Shown piece after piece: positions 33,770 through 41,600 of a stretch of DNA of 64,000 nt. The DNA is from Deinococcus cellulosilyticus NBRC 106333 = KACC 11606 (GTDB taxonomy: Bacteria > Deinococcota > Deinococci > Deinococcales > Deinococcaceae): NCBI RefSeq assembly GCF_007990775.1, contig NZ_BJXB01000015.1, positions 62,001 to 126,000 of the forward strand, read 5' to 3'. The notes under the pieces are model-generated. The model worked only from the letters and a program-made list of their open reading frames with translations. It had not been told where the DNA came from and did no database searches. Position numbers and translations under genes: made by a program. How positions within the stretch are numbered: the stretch's first letter is position 1; every line of letters starts with the position of its first letter.

Positions 33770-34105
33770 ATGCAAGACAGAGAACTGATTCAACTGATTG
33801 TGGATGCCGCAAAAGACAAAAGAGCCGAAGATGTGGTGGTCTTAGACCTCCAGCACGTGAGCAGCACCCTCGATTACTTCATCATCTGCACCGCCAGTGC
33901 AGGGCTGCAGATCAACGCTGTACAGAATGCTGTGCGCGAGGCCACCAAGGAAAAAGGCGTTCATGCCCTTGGAATTGAAGGCCCCAGCGACCGCTGGATT
34001 CTGATCAACTTCGGCACGGTGATCGTGCACGTCATGACGAAAGAGGCTCGTGACTATTATGACCTGGAAGGTCTCTGGTCTGATGCCCAGCACGTTGCAG
34101 TCTAG
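33770..34105 (+). CDS. rsfS: Ribosomal silencing factor RsfS
   Basis: 111 residues of the RsfS/YbeB/Iojap family: VLDLQHVSSTLDYFIICTA and EGPSDRWILINFGTVIVHVM are the conserved core. It binds L14 and blocks subunit joining under starvation. The start at 33770 has AAGGAGA. Its last 74 bp overlap, on the opposite strand, the 3' end of the histidine kinase gene. Confidence 0.95.
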   Translation: MQDRELIQLIVDAAKDKRAEDVVVLDLQHVSSTLDYFIICTASAGLQINAVQNAVREATKEKGVHALGIEGPSDRWILINFGTVIVHVMTKEARDYYDLEGLWSDAQHVAV

Positions 34106-35312
34106 GTAAAACCACATCCACCTGGGTTCCGCCCCCATCGGGGGTGGAGATCCTCAGGTGGCCTCCGTGGGCTTCCACGAAGCGTTTCACCACAGCCAGA
34201 CCCAATCCCCAGCCCTTCTTGCCGTTGTTGCGTTTCAGGCGGTAGAAGGGCTCCATCACTTTGCGCTGTTCCTCTTCGGGAATGCCAGGGCCGTAATCCC
34301 GCACGCTGATGGTCACTTCCTTGCCCATGGCGTACACCCCGATGTCCACATTGGTGTGGGAGGGAGCGTACTTCAGGGCGTTTTCCACGAGGTTGCGGAT
34401 CACCTGTTTGATGCGCACCACATCCACATCCAGCATCACCGGGGTGAGGGGCAGGATGCACTGCACGCGGGGTTCTTCCTGGGCAAACTCGCGCACCATT
34501 TCGCGGATGTCGATGCGCTCCCACTTGAGTTCGAGGTTCACATACACGTCCTCCAGGCGGCTCAGGTCGGTGAGGACCGTCAGTTCCTGGGTGCTGTTGA
34601 CCAGGCGTTCCAGCAGGGTGCGGCGCTGGTCTGCGGTCAGGGAATCCCGGCTGAGCAGATTGGTGGCCAGCACCAGTTGCTGCAGGGGTTTGCGCAGTTC
34701 GTGTGAGGTGATGGCGTTCAGTTCCATCTGCAGTTGCTTCTGGGCCTCCACCTTGTTCTTTTCTTCGTGGTAGTTGACCCAGATGCGGGTCATCATGGCG
34801 GCCAGCAGACCGAAAGTGATGGACACCAGGATGCGCAGCCAGAACTGCTGGGTGCGCAGGGTGTACAGCACGTTCAGGCGGTTGTCCTGAATCAGGTCGC
34901 GGGACTGCATGGAGAGCTGCATGGATTCCCGGTAGGCTTTTTCCAGCAGGGGAATGCTGGGGGGGGTGGTCTGGATGGCCTGCTGCAGGTTCCCGATGAT
35001 GCTGCTGAGTCTGGCATCTCCGTAGGTTTCCACCTCTTTGACCTGTGGGAATTCGCTGTTGAGGTTCTTGAAGGTGTCTCTCAGCAGGGCGAGGTTCTGC
35101 TCGTAGGTGGCACTGCAGATCTGGTGGTCAGAGGTCTGCATCAGGATGCAGGCGATGCGCTGGTTGAGCTGGTAATAGTGGTGGTTGCTCCAGATCAGGT
35201 TCTGGCGGGTCAGGGCGTCATAGGAGGGCAGAAAAGCCAGCGTAAACAGCATGAAAGACACCCCGGCAACCAGCAGGGCAGCAATCAGAGGGGTAAACCT
35301 GTGACGCAGCAT
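34032..35312 (-). CDS. Sensor histidine kinase linked to a molybdenum enzyme operon
   Basis: 426 residues: transmembrane helix 1 (about 9-29), extracytoplasmic helical sensor (30-158), helix 2 (about 160-178), HisKA with His204 in SHELRKPL (RKP in place of the usual RTP), and HATPase_c with NLVENALKY, DYGPGI and GWGLGL. The C-terminus runs about 25 residues past the usual end, into sequence antisense to rsfS. The start follows GGAG and the upstream stop by 2 bp. No response regulator adjoins it. Confidence 0.88.
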   Translation of the reverse strand: MLRHRFTPLIAALLVAGVSFMLFTLAFLPSYDALTRQNLIWSNHHYYQLNQRIACILMQTSDHQICSATYEQNLALLRDTFKNLNSEFPQVKEVETYGDARLSSIIGNLQQAIQTTPPSIPLLEKAYRESMQLSMQSRDLIQDNRLNVLYTLRTQQFWLRILVSITFGLLAAMMTRIWVNYHEEKNKVEAQKQLQMELNAITSHELRKPLQQLVLATNLLSRDSLTADQRRTLLERLVNSTQELTVLTDLSRLEDVYVNLELKWERIDIREMVREFAQEEPRVQCILPLTPVMLDVDVVRIKQVIRNLVENALKYAPSHTNVDIGVYAMGKEVTISVRDYGPGIPEEEQRKVMEPFYRLKRNNGKKGWGLGLAVVKRFVEAHGGHLRISTPDGGGTQVDVVLPRLQRAGHQTRDLPGHNSHEPLSS

Positions 35313-35314
35313 GT

Positions 35315-35830
35315 TCACTCCACGCGGATGCTCTTCAGGAACCACACCCACTTGCTGCCGTATTCCAGCACGTTGAAGCGGTCAGGGTAGGCGTGGCTGG
35401 GAAAGACCACCAGCAGGGGGCCTTTGTCTTCAATGGTGAGGGGTTGACCGTCCCCTTTGAAGGCGATCATCACCGGGTAATCCAGCACGTCCTGCGCATT
35501 GATGAAGGTGCTGTAATCGTTGGTGGCCACCATGTAGAGCTTTTTGGGGGTCAGCTTCAGGTGATCCATCAGGTCGGCGATCATCACCCCCTGGTAGGTG
35601 TGTGGGTGGCTGGCGTCATCCGGGCGTGCTGTGCGGTACTCGATGATCCGCAAAGACTCCAGCTGGGCCTGGGTGAATGTCGTTTCCCCTTTCATGGACT
35701 GCACCGTGAGGACCACGGGATCACTGCCTGCTGCAGGCATGGCCTGGGCTGGACGCACCTCCTGATACACCTGGGGTCGGGTGCATCCTGTGAGCAGGAG
35801 CACCGCGCAGGAAACCAACAAAGCCCGCAT
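35315..35830 (-). CDS. Molybdopterin-binding-fold lipoprotein
   Basis: 171 residues with lipobox LTGC (Cys16). The rest resembles the sulfite-oxidase-type molybdopterin-binding fold in reduced form (YQGVMIADLMDHL, then LLVVFP, then WVWFLKSIRV at the end), lacking the cysteine that ligates molybdenum. Such proteins often act as redox-pathway accessories or sensors. It sits between a molybdenum oxidoreductase (13 bp upstream) and a histidine kinase (2 bp downstream), so a role presenting a signal to that kinase is plausible. Confidence 0.72.
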   Translation of the reverse strand: MRALLVSCAVLLLTGCTRPQVYQEVRPAQAMPAAGSDPVVLTVQSMKGETTFTQAQLESLRIIEYRTARPDDASHPHTYQGVMIADLMDHLKLTPKKLYMVATNDYSTFINAQDVLDYPVMIAFKGDGQPLTIEDKGPLLVVFPSHAYPDRFNVLEYGSKWVWFLKSIRVE

Positions 35831-35843
35831 ACTTAACAGGATA

Positions 35844-37841
35844 CTACGCTTTTGTCACAGCAATCATGTTGGCGTGAAAGGTGCTCCCCGCGCCCAGATC
35901 GGTGAGCCTCTCTGAGGTGAGGGTGTTGATGCTCTTGCCATCTCTGGCACTGAGGCCCCACCAGCTTCCTTCCAGCACCACAACACCAGGGGTGACCCCT
36001 TCATGCAGGCGCACCTGCCGGACCACTTCCCCTTGCGGACTGCTGAGTTTTGCATCCTGTCCGTGCTCCAGGCCCAGATGGGCTGCGTCTTCGGGGTGCA
36101 TCAGGGCGAGGGGTTCCCCACCTTCTGCCTGGGTCAGGTTGCTCAGGTTTCCGTAAGTGCTGTTCAGAAAATGGTGGGCAGGAGGGGTGATCAGTCGGAA
36201 AGGAAACTCGGGGGTGGGCTGCAGGCTGTCTGGTGTGTAATGGGGAGCAGGGATGAGCTGGATTTTGCCTGTCTGGGTCAGTGCCCCGTGCAGGTAAGGC
36301 AGGTGGCCTTCTGGCACGTTCAGGCGCACAGAGCCTTCCTGCTTGACCTTTTCAGGGGTGATGCCCTGCATGAAGGGATGGTCGGTGTCCAGCAGGTGCT
36401 CCAGCAGCTGGTCCATGTTCCAGTAGAGGGTCTCCTCGGTGAGGCCCAGGCGTTTTCCCAGCTCCTGAAAGACCCAGGAGTTGGGTTTTGCCTCTCCAGG
36501 AGCGTTCAGCATTTTCGGATTGTAACCCAGATGGGTGTGGCCGTAACTGGTGTACAGGTCCTCATGCTCCATGAAGGTGGTGGCAGGCAGAAGGTAATCT
36601 GCGAGTTTCGCGGTTTCGGTCATGGCCTGTTCCAGCACCACCACCAGCAGGTCTTCACGTTTGAAGCCCTGAATCACCCGGTCTGTATCCGGGGCGACCA
36701 CCACCGGATTGGTGTTGTACACGAACAGGGCATGGATGCCTTTTTCGGGTTCCAGTGCACTGGCAAGCTGGGTCATGTTGACGCGAGGCGTCTCTGCTTT
36801 GATCAGGTGTCCGGCCCCGAGCTTCCGGCGGTTCAGGTGAAAATAACCGCTGGTGGAGAGGGTGACGCCTCCTCCCCGGTGCTTCCACTGGCCCATCACG
36901 GCGGGCAGCAAGAGCACAGAGCGCAGGTTGTTGCCGCCATACTCATGGCGGGTCATGCCGTAGCCCACCCGGATGTAACTCGGGGTGGTGGTGGCGTACT
37001 CCCGGGCAAGCTGCTCGATTTTTTCCACAGCAATACCAGTGATCTCTGAGACTTTCTCCGGGGTGTAAGGACGGGCCGCCTCCCGGAGTTCTTCAGAACC
37101 CACGCAGGCCTCTTCCAGGTAGGCCCGGTCCTCCAGGCCCCACCTGAAGATCAGGTGCATGAAACCGAGTGCCAGTGCAGCATCTGTGCCAGGGTTGATT
37201 TTGATGTGCTCATCGGCAAAGAGGCTGGTTTTGTTCTGGTAGGGGTCGATGTGGTAGATCTTCGCCCCGTTCTTGCGGGCTTTTTTCAGCCAGGGGGTGA
37301 GGTGGCTGTTGGTGGTCAGGCTGTTGATGCCCCACAGGAAGATCAGCCTTGCGTGTGGCACATCTTCGGGAATCACCCCATACCTGGGTCCATAAGTCAT
37401 CATCCAGGCTTCGGTGCCCGCAGTGGCACAGATGGTTTCCTCGAGTTCATTGGCCCCCAGGGCCCGGAAGAAGGAATGCACATGGGTTCCCTCACGCAGG
37501 CCCATCGTTCCAGCGTAGTTGTAGCGCAGGAGGGCATGAGGGCCGTGTTTCTGCAGGACTTCTTTCAGGCGTTCTGCGATCTCATCGAGGGCCTGGTCCC
37601 AGGAAATGCGCACAAAGCCTTCCCCGACCCGTTTCATGGGGTACAGAGGCCGGTCTGGATGGTATTGCCTTGCTGGATAGTGCACCGTCTTGGCACACGC
37701 AAACCCCTGGGTGATGGGGTGACCTGCATCCCCGGTCACTTTGATGGCCCGCTCTCCGAGAACCGGATCAGGAGCAAGGGTGATCTTCAGGCGGCAGGCG
37801 TCGGGGCAATCCAGAGGGCAGGTCAGGAACACATCACGCAT
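35844..37841 (-). CDS. Molybdopterin-dependent oxidoreductase (DMSO reductase/formate dehydrogenase family)
   Basis: 665 residues. N-terminal [4Fe-4S] ligands Cys8, Cys12, Cys16 and Cys49 are followed by the bis-MGD-binding domains, ending in a molydopterin dinucleotide-binding domain (about 550-660, with LITPPAHHFLNSTYGN). No twin-arginine signal, so it is cytoplasmic. The specific substrate (formate, a thiosulfate-like compound or other) cannot be read. The start at 37841 follows AAGGAG. First gene of an operon with the Moco-fold lipoprotein and a histidine kinase. Confidence 0.88.
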   Translation of the reverse strand: MRDVFLTCPLDCPDACRLKITLAPDPVLGERAIKVTGDAGHPITQGFACAKTVHYPARQYHPDRPLYPMKRVGEGFVRISWDQALDEIAERLKEVLQKHGPHALLRYNYAGTMGLREGTHVHSFFRALGANELEETICATAGTEAWMMTYGPRYGVIPEDVPHARLIFLWGINSLTTNSHLTPWLKKARKNGAKIYHIDPYQNKTSLFADEHIKINPGTDAALALGFMHLIFRWGLEDRAYLEEACVGSEELREAARPYTPEKVSEITGIAVEKIEQLAREYATTTPSYIRVGYGMTRHEYGGNNLRSVLLLPAVMGQWKHRGGGVTLSTSGYFHLNRRKLGAGHLIKAETPRVNMTQLASALEPEKGIHALFVYNTNPVVVAPDTDRVIQGFKREDLLVVVLEQAMTETAKLADYLLPATTFMEHEDLYTSYGHTHLGYNPKMLNAPGEAKPNSWVFQELGKRLGLTEETLYWNMDQLLEHLLDTDHPFMQGITPEKVKQEGSVRLNVPEGHLPYLHGALTQTGKIQLIPAPHYTPDSLQPTPEFPFRLITPPAHHFLNSTYGNLSNLTQAEGGEPLALMHPEDAAHLGLEHGQDAKLSSPQGEVVRQVRLHEGVTPGVVVLEGSWWGLSARDGKSINTLTSERLTDLGAGSTFHANMIAVTKA

Positions 37842-37873
37842 TTGAGACTCCTTATATCACGTCTCTGTGCCCA

Positions 37874-39073
37874 TCAAAGGGCAACACTTTCCATTCTTCG
37901 TTTCAAGGGTCCGGCCAGCACCACATGCATGAGGGCAATGACCAGGCCGATCAGGCCACAGGAGAGCCACAGGGTCACGCTGCCGTAACTGTCCAGCAGC
38001 CACCCTCCAAAGAGGGGAGCCACCATTGCTGCCAGACCCCAAGCTGCACCATTGATGCCTGCATAGGTTCCACGCAGGTGCGCAGGAGCGAGGTCTGCGG
38101 TCACGCTGGAAGCCACGGTGTTCATGCCCAGCTCTCCCAGGGTCCAGACCACCACCGCGATCATGAATCCGGTCAGGTCGTGGGCCACAATGTGCATCAT
38201 CATTCCAACCCCCATCAGGAGGGCAGAAACCGCCATGACGGTGGGCCTTGGGAATCTTGGCAGGACCATCTGGGCAGGAATCCCAAGCAAAACAATGATC
38301 AAACCATTGATGGCAATGGTGCGGCCAAAATCTGCAGCAGAATAATTCAGCTTCTGCATCGCCAGAGACAGCACCCCGAAACCCTGCATCATCAGGACGC
38401 CAAACAGGAAGCCCGCAAAAGTGTAGGCATAAAGCAGGCTGTCCCTGGGCATTCGCATTTTCTGGGAGACCGCTTTCTGCTGCTTTGTGAGGGTCTCCCG
38501 GAAAAAGAACAGCATCAGAAGACCGCAGGCCGTGGAGGTGATGGCGTCCCCATAAAAAAGGTAGCGGTAATTCTGGTCGGCCAGCAGACCCGCCAGAATC
38601 GGTGCAATGGCGGCCCCGAGGTTGATGGCCCAGTAATTCATCCCGTAAGCCCGGATGCGGCCTTCAGGGGGCACCAGATCGGCCACCGCAGCCTTCATGC
38701 CCGGACGGGAGGTGTTCATGATGAAGCCCAGCAGCACAATCACCCCCATCAGCAGGTAGAAATGCCGCACCTCACTGAGGGCCACCATGAAAACAGCTGT
38801 TCCAAACATCGAAAAAAGCATGACGTTCTTGCGCCCCAGCCGGTCCGTGATGAACCCGGCCAGAAACTGCGCCACAAAAGACCCCACCCCAAAAAGGCTC
38901 AGTGCAAGAGCTGCATGCCCGGTGCTCCACAAAAGCTGTGTGGTCAGGTAATAACTCAAAAAGGGAATGACAAAATCCCCCACCCGATTGATCAGGGTGC
39001 CCCACCACAAAATCCAGAACTGCTGGGGCAATGCAGGCAAGATGCGTTGAATCAGGGGGCTGCGCGCGTCCAT
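37874..39073 (-). CDS. MFS transporter
   Basis: 399 residues with twelve transmembrane segments and the MFS motif A DRLGRKNVM between helices 2 and 3. Resembles MdtH-type drug efflux carriers, substrate unknown. TAGGGT lies 5 nt before the ATG and no Shine-Dalgarno is seen. The oxidoreductase gene follows 32 bp downstream and may share its transcript. Confidence 0.85.
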   Translation of the reverse strand: MDARSPLIQRILPALPQQFWILWWGTLINRVGDFVIPFLSYYLTTQLLWSTGHAALALSLFGVGSFVAQFLAGFITDRLGRKNVMLFSMFGTAVFMVALSEVRHFYLLMGVIVLLGFIMNTSRPGMKAAVADLVPPEGRIRAYGMNYWAINLGAAIAPILAGLLADQNYRYLFYGDAITSTACGLLMLFFFRETLTKQQKAVSQKMRMPRDSLLYAYTFAGFLFGVLMMQGFGVLSLAMQKLNYSAADFGRTIAINGLIIVLLGIPAQMVLPRFPRPTVMAVSALLMGVGMMMHIVAHDLTGFMIAVVVWTLGELGMNTVASSVTADLAPAHLRGTYAGINGAAWGLAAMVAPLFGGWLLDSYGSVTLWLSCGLIGLVIALMHVVLAGPLKRRMESVAL

Positions 39074-39128
39074 AGGTTACCCTACCTTTTCGGGTTTGTG
39101 TGCGGTATACGCCAGGGTGCTTAAGGAT

Positions 39129-39590
39129 GCCGAGGGCAGAAGGCAGAAGGCAGTGCGACTCGGCGCTCAGCGCGAAACGGGCCGCCCCGTGAGCGTCGTC
39201 AGAGCAAGAAGGCCGCCCACAAGCGACTGGGTGCTCCCCAACCGCCGGGGAGCACGTCGTCAGAGTCAAGAAGCATGCAGTCAGGCCAGGAAGAAGGCAG
39301 AAGGCATTTGCAGGGACGTAGCGTGCTACGCCCCGTTGCCAGAGATCTCCAGTGACACCTGTAAGGGCAGGATTTGTGTGCGTTTGTTGCCATCCACAAA
39401 CGCACAGCCCTGACCACGGCTCTGGTTTTTCTGCAAATGCATGGGATCAAAATTCAGACCAGCCAGGCTCTGGAGCAGTTGAGCCGCTGGAATGCATCTG
39501 ATTGAGCAGATGGCTGAACTGCTGGCAGTCTGTTGGGTGTAGCACGTTGCGCCATTACAGGGATGGTCACGAATGCCCTCGGCCCTCGGC
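39129..39590. repeat. Composite heptamer repeat element filling the MFS-sufE gap
   Basis: This gene-free stretch of about 518 bp is almost entirely one element. It opens with GCCGAGG, GCAGAAG, GCAGAAG in register (39129-39149), holds another GCAGAAG at 39298-39304, and closes with an inverted pair, CCTCGGCCCTCGGC (about 39577-39590), 2 bp from the sufE stop. Inside are two hairpins, CGTAGC/GCTACG (about 39316-39329) and TGTGCGTTTGT / ACAAACGCACA (39377-39406), and GTGCTCCCC / GGGGAGCAC (about 39230-39255). The part around GGGGAGCACGTCGTCAGAG resembles the element at 1425-1570 on the opposite strand. No credible gene. Confidence 0.82.
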
Positions 39591-39592
39591 TT

Positions 39593-40012
39593 TTACGCTG
39601 ACAGCTGTTTTTTCAGGCGGGTCAGAATGGCTCCCATTCCACGCAGACGCATGGGAGTGATCAATTCAGAGAGGCCCATGTTGAAATAAAAATCATCTGG
39701 AACGTTGAGGATTTCCTCGGGGGTGGCCCCTTGCAGACCTTCGAGCAGAATGCCTGCGAAACCACGCACGGTGGGGGCCTCCTGAGGGGCATCAAAGTAC
39801 AGGTGGACCTTTCCGTCCTCCACTTCGGAGAACAGGAAGAAAGGGCTCTGGCATTCGTGCACCTGCTCCATCTGGTCGTGGTCGGCCTGCAGGCGCTCGG
39901 GGAGGGGAGGAACACGTTTGGAGAAGTCCAGCAGGGCCTGCAGCCTGAAGGCTTTGGGGCTCTTCTGGAACATGTTCACAACAGCTTCCAGTTTGGGGGG
40001 TAAGGCAGTCAT
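39593..40012 (-). CDS. sufE: SufE-family sulfur transfer protein
   Basis: 139 residues. SufE accepts sulfur from the desulfurase SufS on a cysteine, here Cys54 in HECQSP, for Fe-S cluster assembly. The later conserved segment is APTVRGFAGIL. The ATG at 40012 is chosen since TAGATT (40025-40020) ends 7 nt before it, indicating a leaderless mRNA. It is divergent from a sulfurtransferase, while the rest of the suf operon is not in the window. Confidence 0.9.
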   Translation of the reverse strand: MTALPPKLEAVVNMFQKSPKAFRLQALLDFSKRVPPLPERLQADHDQMEQVHECQSPFFLFSEVEDGKVHLYFDAPQEAPTVRGFAGILLEGLQGATPEEILNVPDDFYFNMGLSELITPMRLRGMGAILTRLKKQLSA

Positions 40013-40129
40013 GCTTACCAATCTACCTCAAGTTCTAGACGGGCTTTTGTGATGTGTCTAGTAGTTTACTGGACTTATCAATTATAGTGGTAGGGAATAT
40101 TTGCACCCAAGACGCCAAGGAGGTATCAC

Positions 40130-40993
40130 ATGAGTTACGCAAACCCTGAAGTGCTGGTCTCCACCCAGTGGGTCGTGGACAACCTGGACAACGCAGACAT
40201 CCGAATCATCGAAGTGGACGAGGACATCCTGCTCTACGAAGTGGGCCACGCCCCCGGAGCCCTGAAGATCGACTGGCAGAACGACTTCTGGGACCCCGTC
40301 GAGCGCGAATTCATCCAGCCCGAACAGTTCGCCGAACTGCTGGGTCGCCTGGGGGTCACCCCCGAAACCACCGTCATCCTGTACGGTGACAAGAGCAACT
40401 GGTGGGCCGCCTACGCCTTCTGGTTCTTCCAGTACAACGGCCACAAAAACGTCAAACTGATCAACGGTGGCCGCCAGAAGTGGATCGAAGAAGGCCGTCC
40501 CCTCACCACCGACGTGCCCGAAGTGACCCCCACCACCTACCCTGTCGGTCAGCGTGACGAGTCCATCCGCGCCTACCGCGAGCAGGTCCGTGCCCACATC
40601 GAGAAAGTCAAAGCCGGTCAGGGTGCCCTCGTGGACGTGCGCAGCCCCGACGAGTTCTCCGGAAAAGTCACCCACATGCCCACCTACCCCCAGGAAGGCG
40701 TGCTGCGTGGCGGTCACATCCCCGGCGCACAGAGCATCCCCTGGGCCAGAACCGTCAACGAAGACGGAACTTTCAAGAGCGCAGACGAGCTGAAAGCCCT
40801 CTACGAGCCCGTCGGCGTGACCCCCGACAAGGAAGTCATCGCCTACTGCCGCATCGCAGAGCGCTCCAGTCACAGCTGGTTTGTGCTGACCCAGCTTCTG
40901 GGCTATCCCAAAGTCTCCAACTACGACGGAAGCTGGACCGAGTGGGGCAATGCAGTGGGCATGCCCATCGAGAAGACCTACAAGCCTGAGTGA
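40130..40993 (+). CDS. Thiosulfate/3-mercaptopyruvate sulfurtransferase
   Basis: 287 residues, two tandem rhodanese domains. The C-terminal one has the active-site loop CRIAERSS with Cys240; in the N-terminal one the cysteine is replaced by Asp87 (YGDKSNWW), the usual pattern in tandem rhodaneses. It moves sulfane sulfur to cyanide or protein acceptors. Start has the strong AAGGAGGT. Its 5' neighbour sufE is divergent, so sulfur trafficking may be jointly served. Followed by a repeat array and a strong terminator. Confidence 0.93.
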   Translation: MSYANPEVLVSTQWVVDNLDNADIRIIEVDEDILLYEVGHAPGALKIDWQNDFWDPVEREFIQPEQFAELLGRLGVTPETTVILYGDKSNWWAAYAFWFFQYNGHKNVKLINGGRQKWIEEGRPLTTDVPEVTPTTYPVGQRDESIRAYREQVRAHIEKVKAGQGALVDVRSPDEFSGKVTHMPTYPQEGVLRGGHIPGAQSIPWARTVNEDGTFKSADELKALYEPVGVTPDKEVIAYCRIAERSSHSWFVLTQLLGYPKVSNYDGSWTEWGNAVGMPIEKTYKPE

Positions 40994-40995
40994 TT

Positions 40996-41163
40996 GCCGA
41001 GGGCCGAGAGCCCAGAGCCGAGGGTAAAAAGAGAACGTCCAGAATCAATCTGGACGTTCTCTTTTTATTTGTATTGGGGTGTGAAATGAGAGATGATTCA
41101 AATGCATTTTGGTTTTGAGTTGATTCGAGCATTTCCTGGATTTGCTGTTTCTGCTCTCGGCTC
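40996..41163. repeat. Heptamer repeat element between the sulfurtransferase and ybjQ
   Basis: Four heptamers in register at 40996-41023 (GCCGAGG, GCCGAGA, GCCCAGA, GCCGAGG), 3 bp after the stop, and an inverted partner GCTCTCGGCTC at 41153-41163 that runs into the ybjQ stop codon. A terminator lies between. Confidence 0.85.
41026..41066. terminator. Strong bidirectional terminator
   Basis: Eighteen-bp perfect stem: AAAAAGAGAACGTCCAGA pairs with TCTGGACGTTCTCTTTTT around a 5-nt loop, between convergent genes and inside the repeat element. Confidence 0.92.
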
Positions 41164-41485
41164 AAATCAAAACCGCAGTCCCGCTTGCCGTCACCATCAG
41201 CATGCTGCCGTTGGCCCCGACGGTTTCGTAATCCAGATCCACGCCGATGATGGCGTTGGCCCCGAGACGACGGGCGTTTTCTTCCATTTCACGCAGGGCG
41301 ATGGTGCGGGCTTCGGCGAGTTTTTCTTCGTATGCGCCGCTGCGACCCCCGATCACGTCGGTGATGTTGGCGAAGAAGTCGCGCACAATGTTTGCGCCCA
41401 GGATGGCCTCGCCGTTCACGATGCCACGGTATTCTCTGATCTGGTGTCCTTCAAGGGTGGATGTGGTGGTGATGATCATTTTCAT
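41162..41485 (-). CDS. YbjQ/UPF0145 family protein
   Basis: 107 residues, the normal size for this putative heavy-metal-binding family, which forms pentamers. Recognisable by ANIVRDFFANITDVIGGRSG and ARRLGANAIIGVDLDYE. Cytoplasmic, function unproven. Start after GAGGT; an ATG two codons in is an alternative. Single gene with a terminator on its 3' side. Confidence 0.9.
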   Translation of the reverse strand: MKMIITTTSTLEGHQIREYRGIVNGEAILGANIVRDFFANITDVIGGRSGAYEEKLAEARTIALREMEENARRLGANAIIGVDLDYETVGANGSMLMVTASGTAVLI

Positions 41486-41559
41486 GTACCTCGAAATCAG
41501 TGTACGGATTCAGGCTCAGAAAAGTTCCTGGGGTGATCCCGGAGGCTGGCAACAGGAAA

Positions 41560-41577
41560 GCCACCCCTGAGGGTGGC
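41560..41577 (-). terminator. Probable terminator of the sugar operon
   Basis: GCCACCC / GGGTGGC with loop CTGA, about 25 bp after the glycosidase stop, followed on the minus strand by TTTCCTGTT. The T tract is imperfect. Confidence 0.5.
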
Positions 41578-41600
41578 CCTGGTTTTGAAAGCTTCTGGTT

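Noticed and set aside
39096..39413. 105-codon open frame in the MFS-sufE gap
   Set aside because: It consists of heptamer repeats and hairpins with no ribosome-binding site or leaderless -10 box.
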